Positions 27,901 through 35,105 of a stretch of 64,000 nucleotides of DNA are shown here, piece by piece; position 1 is the first letter of the stretch; each line of letters starts with the position of its first letter. Both the position numbers and the translations under genes were made by a program. The DNA is from Algoriphagus sp. Y33. GTDB taxonomy: Bacteria > Bacteroidota > Bacteroidia > Cytophagales > Cyclobacteriaceae. The stretch spans positions 5,012,001 through 5,076,000 of the forward strand of contig NZ_CP061947.1 of the NCBI RefSeq assembly GCF_014838715.1, in the 5' to 3' direction. Below the pieces are notes generated by a model, which worked only from the letters and a program-made list of their open reading frames with translations, was not told the origin of the DNA and did not search any database.

Positions 27901-28367
27901 TACTCGGGCTCAAACGTGATGTAGGGATCATCCAAATCCACCCAATATCCGATTTTCTCCGTGAGTTCATCCCATTCATTTTTGAATCGCATGACCGTCT
28001 CGCGGCACTTTTGGTTGTATTCCTCTACTGAAATCTTCTTACCGATATCTTCTTTGGTAATCCCCAATTCTTTTTCGACCTGTAGCTCCACAGGCAAGCC
28101 ATGCGTATCCCAGCCGCCTTTTCGCTTCACCTGAAAACCCTGAAGCGTTTTGTATCGGCAGAAAATATCTTTCAGCGTACGCGCCATCACATGGTGAATT
28201 CCAGGAGTACCATTTGCCGAAGGCGGACCCTCAAAAAATGTAAATGTTTCGGCCCCATCACGGTGGGCAACTGATTGCTCGAAAATCCGGTTTTCTTTCC
28301 AGTACTTCAATACAGACTCCCCGATTTCGGGATAATCCACTTGTTTAAATTCCTGATATGTCTTCAC
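24993..28367 (-). CDS. ileS: Isoleucine--tRNA ligase
   Basis: IleS charges tRNA-Ile. The catalytic core shows the HIGH-type motif GTPGIHHVMAR, the editing domain with TTTPWTLPANSALA and DYVTTEDGTGIVHLAKAFG, and the second signature NKMSKRLGN. At about 1124 residues and with a long C-terminal anticodon-binding and DUF5915-like extension, it is the eukaryote-like type 2 IleS usual in Bacteroidota, often linked to lower mupirocin sensitivity. I prefer GTG 28367 (VKTYQEFKQVDYPE), where family similarity begins. An in-frame ATG at 28457 would add 30 residues with no similarity, but cannot be excluded. A -7 box at 28540-28547 makes a leader of about 165 nt. Confidence 0.95.
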   Translation of the reverse strand: MKTYQEFKQVDYPEIGESVLKYWKENRIFEQSVAHRDGAETFTFFEGPPSANGTPGIHHVMARTLKDIFCRYKTLQGFQVKRKGGWDTHGLPVELQVEKELGITKEDIGKKISVEEYNQKCRETVMRFKNEWDELTEKIGYWVDLDDPYITFEPEYIESVWSLLKKLYDKDLIYKGYTIQPYSPAAGTGLSSHELNQPGTYKDVKDTSITAQFKLKGEENTYILAWTTTPWTLPANSALAIGENLDYVKVRTFNPYTFDACTVILAKARMNAYLNPKAADLKLEDYKDGDKLIPFEVIGEFKGKDMLGWEYEQLFPIADLALPHPAFTVVSGDYVTTEDGTGIVHLAKAFGADDFRTLAQNNVPGVFVKDEQGKDIPIVDKQGKFITLVGEFLVEKVAEHGITAHKKYGVDDFYVKNYTEDDENATDFKSTDVIISIILKNENKAFKVEKYEHSYPHCWRTDKPVLYYPIDSWFIKTTAYKDRLVELNKTINWKPEATGTGRFGNWLENLVDWNLSRSRFWGTPLPIWRTEDGREELCIGSIAELEQAIEESIAKGFMEKSPYEGKEIDLHRPYVDDVILVSSQGEKMFREPDLIDVWFDSGAMPYAQWHYPFENEDIFNANYPADYIAEGVDQTRGWFFTLHAIAGMLFDSVAFKNVIANGLVLDKNGNKMSKRLGNAVDPFKTLKEYGPDAVRWYMLSNANPWDNLKFNLDGVTEVQRRFFGTLQNTYNFFALYANLDAFVYDKARTVPVEERAELDQWIVSKLQSLIAEVEEAMDNYDATKATRAIMGFTIDQLSNWYVRLARKRFWRGEMNVDKQAAYETLYESLLTLTQLMSSFAPFYSDWLYQNLTESGSDSKASVHLTDWVAADSGLINRDLEESMELAQTISSLVHSLRKKEKVKVRQPLQRILIPILKEKTKAQIVHLEELIKSEVNIKDIEFIDDASGILVKNVKPNLPVLGKKLGPKMRFVVGAINKWGQAEIAEIEREGKISVDVDGESLELLLEEVLITSQDIPGWSVASDQGVTVALDVTLSDQLKEEGVARDLVNRIQNLRKDMGLEVQDKINIKIADGNELVKNAIASFGEYIQTEVQALNLELAALAEDATVLDMDDFELAVLVEKA

Positions 28368-28535
28368 TGTATCCTTTCTTACGGGCAAGTAGGTGATAAT
28401 TAATTTTGGGCGTGCCCCGTCTGAAAAAGCCGGGGTCGGGCTATCCGCTGTATCCATTACCCCCGATAACCATCAGGGTGTGTGGATGCCACTTCTATCC
28501 CTCACGCAATCAAGGAAACATCCTCCTCAAAAGCA
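28368..28535 (-). other. Structured leader of the ileS-lspA transcript
   Basis: Between the putative promoter and the GTG start the leader holds a 7-bp hairpin with one G-U pair (28461-28478, loop AACC) and a GC-rich CCCCG/CGGGG hairpin (28415-28435). An ATG at 28457 opens a 30-codon stretch in frame with ileS. No T-box or other known riboswitch was recognised. Confidence 0.35.
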
Positions 28536-28539
28536 GGCA

Positions 28540-28547
28540 CAAAGATA
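28540..28547 (-). promoter_or_regulatory. -7 promoter element for ileS-lspA
   Basis: TATCTTTG on the minus strand, matching TAnnTTTG. It lies 142 nt downstream of the fic stop. No clear -33 motif. Confidence 0.5.
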
Positions 28548-28688
28548 GAAGAAATCCCCCTTTGTGGGAGGATGAATCGGAAAAAATGCCAGCTTTCAAT
28601 AGACGAAGTCTCTCTTTCAATTTTCCAATCTTCAAATTTTGCAATCTTACAATCCATTTAGTTCTAGCATCTTGATACTTTTGCCTTG

Positions 28689-29804
28689 CTACTTACTACT
28701 AATCACCAGCTCATAACTCACACTTCTGCCTCCACCTTGTGGCAAAAAGATGCCTAATTCCGTCAATCCCTGTAAATCACGGGTTGCTGTGGCTTTGGAA
28801 GCTTTAGTGATCGCAATGTATTTCTTCGCAGTCATTCCTCCTTCAAAACCCGATGGCCCCTCGGCAAGCATTCGGTTGATGGCTTTTATCTGACGCTCAT
28901 TGAGCACATTCGCAAAGCGATCAAAGAATTTGACTTTTTGGAGCGTGAAGTTGATCAATTGCTCCGCGCTAAGCTGTGCGTGATAGACCGTGTCAGCAAA
29001 ATAGTCCAGCCAATCAGAGATGTCGTTGGAGCTTTGCCCACTTTTCAGGGCATGGTAATACTCATTTTTCTTCCCCTCTATCGTGCCGGAAAGACTGATC
29101 AAAGTTGCATGCCCCAAGCCTTGATGCAGTGCTTTTTCCGCCAATGCGCGGCCTATTCGACCATTGCCATCTTCGAAGGGGTGAATCGATTCAAAATATA
29201 AATGCGTGATTGCCGACCGAATCAGTGGATTGTTTATCGCCTCAGAATTGCCGGGAGCAGTCTTGTTGAACCAAGAAATAAAAGAGTCCATTTCTGCAGG
29301 AACCACTGCTGAAGGCGGTGCTTCAAAATGGATAATCTCTTTCCCAATCGAACCCGAAACCACTTGCATAGGAGCAGTATCTGCACGCCATTGCCCGGCA
29401 CTCACATAGCGATTGCCTTCCATCAGTAGCTCATGCCACTCGAAAAGCATTTTTTCTGTCAGGGCTTGAGCAAATTCCGACCGTACCTTGATCATCAGTT
29501 TGGCAATGCCTTTGGCGCGCCGATCTTTGACAAGCAAAGGCTGCTCCTCATGAATACCAAGATTCTTCTTGATAGAAGACATCACATCCGGCTGGCTGAG
29601 AAATTCACCTTCGATTTCCGAGGTTTTAATTGCTTCCACTACCATCATTTCCAGAAGCAATTCAGTCTGATTTCCTTCAGACAAACCGGTAAGTACGCCG
29701 GATAGTTGTCCGGATTTCATAAGAAAATCAAGCAGTATTTTTCCAGACTTCCCTTCCTTATAGGTGAAGTTTGGCCAATCCGACTGTTCCCAATTGTATC
29801 TCAT
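28689..29804 (-). CDS. Fic family AMP-transferase with C-terminal winged helix
   Basis: A 371-residue Fic protein. The start MRYNWEQSDWPNFTY is that of the DUF4172/Fic_N group. The inhibitory helix motif [S/T]xxxE[G/N] is seen as TSEIEG at residues 61-66 (Glu65), ahead of the Fic core, so this is a class II enzyme. The catalytic motif HPFEDGNGRIGR is intact at 208-219, predicting AMPylation (or de-AMPylation) activity controlled by Glu65. The last 70 residues form a winged helix-turn-helix (MTAKKYIAITKASKATATRDLQGL). The gene is alone; its start codon and promoter are covered by two long palindromes, which suggests autoregulation by the winged helix. No antitoxin gene is beside it. Confidence 0.95.
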   Translation of the reverse strand: MRYNWEQSDWPNFTYKEGKSGKILLDFLMKSGQLSGVLTGLSEGNQTELLLEMMVVEAIKTSEIEGEFLSQPDVMSSIKKNLGIHEEQPLLVKDRRAKGIAKLMIKVRSEFAQALTEKMLFEWHELLMEGNRYVSAGQWRADTAPMQVVSGSIGKEIIHFEAPPSAVVPAEMDSFISWFNKTAPGNSEAINNPLIRSAITHLYFESIHPFEDGNGRIGRALAEKALHQGLGHATLISLSGTIEGKKNEYYHALKSGQSSNDISDWLDYFADTVYHAQLSAEQLINFTLQKVKFFDRFANVLNERQIKAINRMLAEGPSGFEGGMTAKKYIAITKASKATATRDLQGLTELGIFLPQGGGRSVSYELVISSK

Positions 29805-29834
29805 GAGCCAAATATAATAATTATTCGGCTCATA
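29802..29834 (-). promoter_or_regulatory. 33-bp palindromic operator overlapping the fic start codon
   Basis: Read on the minus strand, TATGAGCCGAATA at 29834-29822 is mirrored by TATTTGGCTCATG at 29814-29802, with 7 bp between. The distal arm contains most of the -7 box and ends in the fic ATG. The half-site also occurs twice in a second 33-bp palindrome 11 bp further upstream. Confidence 0.7.
29809..29816 (-). promoter_or_regulatory. -7 promoter element for fic
   Basis: TATATTTG on the minus strand fits TAnnTTTG. Only four bases separate it from the ATG at 29804, predicting a leaderless or nearly leaderless message. Confidence 0.5.
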
Positions 29835-29845
29835 ATTTAATATAA

Positions 29846-29878
29846 TATGATCCGAATAAGGAGGGTAATCGGCTCATA
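29846..29878 (-). promoter_or_regulatory. Second 33-bp palindromic operator upstream of fic
   Basis: On the minus strand TATGAGCCGATTA (29878-29866) is followed after 6 bp by TTATTCGGATCATA (29859-29846), again 33 bp in all. The centres of the two palindromes are 44 bp apart, close to four helical turns. It occupies the region where -33 contacts and upstream binding would occur. Confidence 0.65.
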
Positions 29879-29972
29879 GCTAAAAAATCTTCAAAAAAGC
29901 GCATTTTTACGTCAAGGATATCCACCTCTCATTCTCTGTTAGTAATTTTAGGTGACACCACAAATTATTTAC

Positions 29973-31004
29973 ATGAACTCAAGAATTTGTCTATACACAA
30001 TGGCAGCGGGCTTTGCTTTTGCCTGCTCATCCCCAAAAACCACAGAAGAAACAGAAGCTCCAAAACTTTCCGGAAACCCCATTTTCGAGGGCTGGTATGC
30101 AGATCCTGAAGGAGTTGTTTTTGGAGATGAGTACTGGGTATATCCTACCTTCTCCGCAGGATATACAGATCAATTGCACTTCGATGCTTTCTCTTCCAAA
30201 GATCTGGTCACATGGGAAAAGCATGCAAATATCCTTGACACCGCAGCAATCAAGTGGGCCCGTCAAGCGATGTGGGCACCGGCTGCGATTGAAAAAGACG
30301 GCAAATATTACCTGTTTTTCTCTGCAAATGATATTCAGCGACCCAGCCGTGAAGGCTGGGATCCCACTAATGACATCAATCATTTTGGAGGATTGGGAGT
30401 GGCGGTTGCTGATTCGCCCGGTGGTCCTTTCAAAGACCACATCGGTAAGCCGTTGCTATCTGAGTTCCACAACGATGCGCAGCCGATAGATCAATTTGTA
30501 TTTAAGGACACTGATGGCACTTATTACATGTTGTATGGAGGATGGAGTCATTGCAATATAGGCAAGCTAAATGCTGATTTTACAGGATTCGAGCCATGGG
30601 AAGATGGGGAACTTTTCCATGAAATCACACCTGAAGGTTATGTGGAAGGCCCTTTTGTTTTTATCAGAGAAGGAAAATATTACTTCATGTGGTCTGAGGG
30701 TGGCTGGACAAATAACAGCTACAAAGTAGCCTATGCGATGGCGGACAAAATCACAGGTCCATGGAATCGGATTGATACCATTTTAGAATCTGACACAACC
30801 GTAGCGATGGGAGCTGGTCATAATTCGGTGATTCAAAAACCTGAGACGGACGACTGGTACATGGTTTATCACAGAAGACCAATCCCAAATGAAGGCCGTG
30901 ATCATCGCGTAACGGCAATTGATGTGATGGAATTCAACGAAGACGGTACGATCAAGCCTATTAAAATGACGTTTGAAGGAGTTGCTGCTAATCCAATTAA
31001 GTGA
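29973..31004 (+). CDS. GH43 family glycoside hydrolase, lipoprotein
   Basis: A 343-residue predicted lipoprotein from ATG 29973: basic start, hydrophobic core and lipobox FAFAC with Cys18. The rest is a five-bladed beta-propeller of glycoside hydrolase family 43. The expected acidic residues are visible: Asp44 in WYADPEGVV (general base), Asp173 in QPIDQF (pKa modulator) and Glu225 in YVEGPFVF (general acid). GH43 enzymes include arabinofuranosidases, xylosidases and arabinanases; the specificity cannot be read here. There is no SusC/SusD pair or other carbohydrate gene beside it, so it is not in a polysaccharide utilisation locus within this window. A GTG at 29952 would add seven residues before the signal peptide. 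Confidence 0.93.
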   Translation: MNSRICLYTMAAGFAFACSSPKTTEETEAPKLSGNPIFEGWYADPEGVVFGDEYWVYPTFSAGYTDQLHFDAFSSKDLVTWEKHANILDTAAIKWARQAMWAPAAIEKDGKYYLFFSANDIQRPSREGWDPTNDINHFGGLGVAVADSPGGPFKDHIGKPLLSEFHNDAQPIDQFVFKDTDGTYYMLYGGWSHCNIGKLNADFTGFEPWEDGELFHEITPEGYVEGPFVFIREGKYYFMWSEGGWTNNSYKVAYAMADKITGPWNRIDTILESDTTVAMGAGHNSVIQKPETDDWYMVYHRRPIPNEGRDHRVTAIDVMEFNEDGTIKPIKMTFEGVAANPIK

Positions 31005-31008
31005 ACTA

Positions 31009-31090
31009 CCGGTATTAAAATAATCCGCCGTGATGGTTATAACCTATACTAGGCAAACATCACGGCAGGAATATATTTTTTGAATACCGG
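31009..31090. terminator. Nested inverted repeat between convergent genes (likely bidirectional terminator)
   Basis: CCGGTATT (31009-31016) pairs with AATACCGG (31083-31090), and inside it GCCGTGATG (31027-31035) pairs with CATCACGGC (31058-31066). A T6 run follows the inner stem. It fills the gap between the GH43 gene and the convergent lipoprotein gene. Confidence 0.6.
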
Positions 31091-31098
31091 AAAATAGA

Positions 31099-31608
31099 TT
31101 AATCAACTTTATCATAAAGCAGCTCTCCAATACACATAAGTTGGACACCTGTTATGGTATCGTTGCATTCGAAGACAATACCTAATTTATTACCATTTTC
31201 AAGTTTTCTAAGAACGCCGTTTGACTCTCTATAATTTGTGGACATTTCTTGAGCCTCCAGGCTAGCTAAGCTTTCAGCATATCCCTCTGGATATTCCTCA
31301 TAGTTAATTGCATTAACGTCTGTAACTGCAATAGAAAAGTTTTCATCTCTAAGCAGATAGGTGCCTTTTGCATGATAAGAATATCCCAAATCAGAGTCCT
31401 TCTGGCTTTCTCGCACAATCTGGAACTTTTCATACGTTCCATCCTGATTAAACTCATACCTGTCTATATACCAAAGCCCTGAATCCGTGTTTTGGCGGGC
31501 ATTTTCATAAGCTCCACTCAAATAACTTAGTGAAATTGGATCTTCATCCTCTTTGCAGGAAGTAAAAAGAATGGCTACAAAAAGAAGTAAGTAAACTGAT
31601 TTTAACAT
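31099..31608 (-). CDS. Small lipoprotein of unknown function (paralogue at 55.5 kb)
   Basis: A 169-residue predicted lipoprotein: signal peptide with lipobox LFTSC (Cys18) followed by an acidic KEDEDP. The body alternates short beta strands and turns (SGAYENA, RYEFNQDGTYEKFQ, AKGTYLLRDENFS) as in lipocalin-like small lipoproteins. It ends with CNDTITGVQLMCIGELLYDKVD-type sequence, containing two cysteines that could form a disulfide. The same landmarks occur in the protein encoded at 55471-55970, so the two are paralogues. Function unknown. Confidence 0.8.
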   Translation of the reverse strand: MLKSVYLLLFVAILFTSCKEDEDPISLSYLSGAYENARQNTDSGLWYIDRYEFNQDGTYEKFQIVRESQKDSDLGYSYHAKGTYLLRDENFSIAVTDVNAINYEEYPEGYAESLASLEAQEMSTNYRESNGVLRKLENGNKLGIVFECNDTITGVQLMCIGELLYDKVD

Positions 31609-31683
31609 AATGAAAGGGTTTTGTTGGAAAGGTATAAATCTGACGAAAGAAATTAATCTTACGCTACAAAAAATCGATTTCCC

Positions 31684-31858
31684 CTTTTTAAATTTATTTG
31701 TATCCGCATGAATGCACGTGCTAGAATTATGTTTGATTATGTCTTGATTTCATAATGAAAAGTCCTCCCTTGCCCGCCGCTGGGCAGGAGGGAATTGCCA
31801 ATGCTGAACTTCCCAAATAAATACGTGCAGCTAAACGGATACATAGATTTAAAATTTT
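31684..31858. repeat. MITE-like element with imperfect terminal inverted repeats
   Basis: The two ends of this roughly 175-bp stretch are imperfect inverted copies: the left end carries TTTTAAATTTA, TGTATCCG (31699-31706) and TGCACGT (31713-31719); the right end read in reverse carries TTTTAAATCTA, TGTATCCG and TGCACGT in the same order. The centre has its own stem (CCCT-TGCCC with GGGCA-GG-AGGG, 31767-31792). No coding capacity. This accounts for most of the 384-bp gap 31609-31992. Mobility is inferred only. Confidence 0.45.
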
Positions 31859-31992
31859 TAAGAGTCCTACAGACACACATTATCATACTATTTTTTTAAA
31901 AAGGCGAGTTCACAATTCTCCATATAAAATTGGAGACCTGAAAATTGGCGTTTTTTTTGTTCTTATAGCACTTAACAAACTGAATAACAACT

Positions 31993-32457
31993 ATGAAAAC
32001 TCTATATATACCAGTACTGGCTGCTTTAGCAATGATAGCTTGCAACCAGCCAAAAGAGGATTCCCCAATAGACGCAGCCTTTTCCCCGGACGCTGAACAT
32101 ATTCAAAAAATCAATACCGAGTGCTTTCACTATTTTGGTGAAAAAGACACAGTCAGACTCACTACCTACGTAGAAGGAACCAAAGTAACCGGAACACTAG
32201 ACTATATGATTTTCGAAAAAGATAAAAATAGCGGTTACATCAAAGGAGAACTAAGAGATAATTTGCTTATAGCAGAATATACTTTTATGTCCGAAGGGGA
32301 TTCTTCCAAGCGTCAAGTTGTTTTTAAGAACACGGAAGAAGGGTGGAAAGAAGGTTACGGTGAAATGAAATCTGAGGATGGTATTCCTGTGCAGGCAAAC
32401 ATTGATTCTTTAAACTTTAACCACGCTCTGGTCTTGTCTCCTATACCTTGTGACTAG
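31993..32457 (+). CDS. Small lipoprotein of unknown function
   Basis: A 154-residue predicted lipoprotein: MKTLYIPVLAALAMIAC with lipobox MIAC (Cys17), then NQPKEDSP. The mature part reads as an antiparallel beta protein (VRLTTYVEGTKVTGTLDYMIFEKDKNSGYIKGEL, EYTFMSEGDSSKRQVVFK). I recognise no named family with certainty. It stands alone between the repeat element and the MscS gene. Confidence 0.8.
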   Translation: MKTLYIPVLAALAMIACNQPKEDSPIDAAFSPDAEHIQKINTECFHYFGEKDTVRLTTYVEGTKVTGTLDYMIFEKDKNSGYIKGELRDNLLIAEYTFMSEGDSSKRQVVFKNTEEGWKEGYGEMKSEDGIPVQANIDSLNFNHALVLSPIPCD

Positions 32458-32586
32458 GATCTGCCCGACACGGTTTTGGCTTTCTCCTGTCAATTTGCTA
32501 AATTTTAAACTTGCCTCTCCCAAAATCACCTTTTTCAGTGACTGAAAATATCAGTTCATCATTCATACCCCGTTTAAACTGAGTTT

Positions 32587-33507
32587 ATGAAATATTATAC
32601 AAGGTTGGTAATCCCGCTTTTGGTGACCCTCACACTTGCTTTTTCAAAATTCTATTTCAAAGCTGTCTCCAAAGATTGGGAAGGAGTATGGTCTTATCTC
32701 CCCCACATCAACACTGTTTTCATTATTTGCGGATTTACCTGGTGCCTATTGGTATTGATGCAGATTCTAAAGCGAATCTTTATCAAACAATACGATATCT
32801 CAAAAGAAGATAATCTTCGTGCAAGGAAAGTGCTTACCCAGATAAATATCTTGGTAAAAGTCGCCAATTTCGTAATCATACTATTGGGAATAGGCTTAAT
32901 ACTTATCTCTTTTGACTCGGTCCGGAAAGTTGGTGTAGGCTTCTTTGCTTCAGCAGGAGTAGCAGGCATCATCATTGGCTTTTCTGCCCAGAAAGCGATT
33001 GGTACGCTGATCGCAGGGATTCAAATCGCATTTACTCAACCCTTCAGACTTGAAGACGCTGTTGTCGTAGAGGGAGAATGGGGGTGGATCGAGGAGATAA
33101 ATCTAAACTACATCGTAGTGAGAATATGGGATCTCCGCAGGCTGGTGCTTCCTACCACCTATTTTCTGGAAACACCCTTCCAAAACTGGACTAGAACCTC
33201 GGCTGATTTATTGGGGTCTGTTTTTCTTTATACAGACTACACTGTACCCTTTGATGCGCTACGCAAAGAATTGGATAGAATTCTGGAAACTACTCCTCTC
33301 TGGGACAAAAAGGTAAAAGTACTACAGGTTTCCGATGCCAAGGAATTCACTGTTGAAACAAGGATTTTGGTCAGTGCAAAAAACTCTCCCACTGCTTGGG
33401 ATTTACGGGTTTTCGTCAGGGAAAAAATGATTGAGTTTATTCAGAAAAATTACCCCGAAAGCCTTCCGAAAACCAGAATTGAAATGACCCAAAAGAATAA
33501 TCCATGA
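32587..33507 (+). CDS. Small-conductance mechanosensitive channel (MscS family)
   Basis: A 306-residue channel with four predicted transmembrane helices, one more than E. coli MscS. The pore-lining helix is FFASAGVAGIIIGFSAQKAIGTLIAGIQIAFTQPF, Gly/Ala-rich as in MscS TM3. The beta domain follows with DAVVVEGEWGWIEEINLNYIVVRIWDLRRLVLPTTYFLETPFQNWTR, the family hallmark, then the alpha-beta C-terminal vestibule. These channels release solutes on hypo-osmotic shock. Its stop is one base away from the convergent stop of the type IX cargo gene. Confidence 0.94.
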   Translation: MKYYTRLVIPLLVTLTLAFSKFYFKAVSKDWEGVWSYLPHINTVFIICGFTWCLLVLMQILKRIFIKQYDISKEDNLRARKVLTQINILVKVANFVIILLGIGLILISFDSVRKVGVGFFASAGVAGIIIGFSAQKAIGTLIAGIQIAFTQPFRLEDAVVVEGEWGWIEEINLNYIVVRIWDLRRLVLPTTYFLETPFQNWTRTSADLLGSVFLYTDYTVPFDALRKELDRILETTPLWDKKVKVLQVSDAKEFTVETRILVSAKNSPTAWDLRVFVREKMIEFIQKNYPESLPKTRIEMTQKNNP

Positions 33508-33508
33508 T

Positions 33509-34696
33509 CTACTTAATCAAAAGAAATAAACCTGATTTTTCAATTCTCCGGCCAGAACTTGTATAGAAAATGGCTTTATAAACATAGTTCCCATTTGGTG
33601 CCTCTTTTCCCAGCCATGAACCATCCCATCCCTGAGTTTCCAATGAATTGTCTTCAAAAATCAACTCCCCCCACGTGTTAAACACATAGAATTCGATGGA
33701 GGAAAAACCTATATAATAAGGTCTAAAATAGCGGTTCTTTGCCTTAGAAGGAGTAAATGCATTGGGGAAGATAATCCTGTAATCATCCCTTACTACCACC
33801 GTTCGCTCATAAGAGTATATACAACCAATACTATTTGTGACACTCAAGGCTACCGTATAATTCCCTTTTTTAGCATAAGTATGTTGTGGGTTCTTAAGAT
33901 TACTTATACTCCCATCTCCGAAATCCCAATGCCACGCTATGCCATCCCATAGGGACATATCTATGAAATTAATCTCCTGAAGAACCTGAATGGTGTCATT
34001 TACAAGCATGTCACCATTCCCCAGGTCCATTTCATAATTAAAGCTCGTTTCCAATATCTCCTCCGCGATCGTTACATCAATGCCTTTAGTCTCCGACCAG
34101 CAATTGAAATCCTTGTAACTACTTTTAACCAAGTATACGCCGTTTTCAGTTTGATGATAGATCTCGTCGATAGGTATTGGTCTTCCTAGAGGATCCAAAA
34201 CCTGATAGTCAAAAGTTTCCGTGTCAAAATCAACTATGGAATTACTCAAATCCACAGAACCGTTAGGGTCGCAAAGTGCTGACGGCCTCGTAGTACTTAG
34301 TTCGGGAACATCAAAAACTCTGACTTTGATGTGTTCTAATGAAGCTGGTATATCCCGATCGGATATTCCCACATAATAGTTATATGTAGAGGCTTGAAGA
34401 TAGGTATTTGCCGTAGATTCATAGACTAACCCAGTAATTGTAAGCGCTCCATCACTTTCAATTTGAAATTCCACTCCATCTACAATTTCCGAGACAATTT
34501 CTTCTGTGCCTGCTGGATCATGATACCAAGTATATAAAGCTCCCGCCTGATTTTGTTTGGGTCTAATAGAAACAGGCTCACCTTCGCAGATTTCTATAAA
34601 ATCAGGGTCGTTCGTTTGTCCATATGAAACAGTTGTCGAAAGTAAGATTAAAAAAAAAAGAAGAGTTTTAATAAGTCGAAGATTTTTTGTTAACAA
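33509..34696 (-). CDS. PKD-domain protein with gliding-motility (CHU_C/type B) C-terminal secretion domain
   Basis: A 395-residue secreted protein. The signal peptide runs LIKTLLFFLILLSTTVSYGQ. An Ig-like middle part is followed by a PKD domain around 230-300 (WHWDFGDGSISNLKNPQHTYAKKGNYTVALSVTN). The last 85 residues are the gliding-motility-associated C-terminal domain (IIFPNAFTPSKAKNRYF, EFYVFNTWGELIFE, GWDGSWLGKEAPNGNYVYKAIF), a type B signal for type IX secretion. The only in-frame start is TTG 34696. An ATG at 34703-34701 is out of frame and would join the signal peptide if the A6 tract at 34683-34688 were one base shorter. A T10 tract (34650-34659) lies inside the signal peptide. A PorP/SprF gene lies upstream on the same strand. 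Confidence 0.9.
   Translation of the reverse strand: MLTKNLRLIKTLLFFLILLSTTVSYGQTNDPDFIEICEGEPVSIRPKQNQAGALYTWYHDPAGTEEIVSEIVDGVEFQIESDGALTITGLVYESTANTYLQASTYNYYVGISDRDIPASLEHIKVRVFDVPELSTTRPSALCDPNGSVDLSNSIVDFDTETFDYQVLDPLGRPIPIDEIYHQTENGVYLVKSSYKDFNCWSETKGIDVTIAEEILETSFNYEMDLGNGDMLVNDTIQVLQEINFIDMSLWDGIAWHWDFGDGSISNLKNPQHTYAKKGNYTVALSVTNSIGCIYSYERTVVVRDDYRIIFPNAFTPSKAKNRYFRPYYIGFSSIEFYVFNTWGELIFEDNSLETQGWDGSWLGKEAPNGNYVYKAIFYTSSGRRIEKSGLFLLIK
34650..34659 (-). repeat. T10 homopolymer in the signal-peptide region of the type IX cargo gene
   Basis: Ten consecutive T on the coding (minus) strand encode part of LLFFL. It is the longest homopolymer I noticed in a coding region here and is a potential slippage site. 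Confidence 0.9.
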
Positions 34697-34703
34697 TACT
34701 CAT

Positions 34704-35105
34704 TCAAAACAGTAGAAAGGTAATGATAGAATCAGCAACTACTATTTTTACTATGGAACTGGCCAAGCAGTGATCTACAAAACATTCTGCATTTGTGTAA
34801 ATTTCATGATTTATATTTTACTATGCAAAACAAAACCAACTAATGTTCTAACCATCTGCATCATTTAGAAATCAGACGTTTATATTTTGATACTAGGTGC
34901 TCAAGTGCAGGAAAAACTCTCAGGATCACCACCTTTAAAATCCCATCATCGAATCCTTCAAGGCTTAGTCTTTAATAAAGTAGACGCACCTGTTTTGTTG
35001 ATTTATTGCCTAACTATTGACGAACCTATGAAGGATTTATAGCAAAAGTAATTTCTCCCTGATCTACATGATCGCACCCAGAAACCTACAAACCTCGATA
35101 CTAAC
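34704..35105. other. Gene-free gap between the PorP/SprF gene and the cargo gene
   Basis: About 400 bp with stops in all frames apart from a 67-codon frame that overlaps the end of the PorP/SprF gene and looks spurious. I saw no terminator, repeat or consensus promoter in it. Confidence 0.6.

Noticed and set aside
28689..29804. Fic toxin-antitoxin pair (FicT/FicA)
   Set aside because: The inhibitory motif lies in the same polypeptide (class II) and no small antitoxin gene is adjacent.
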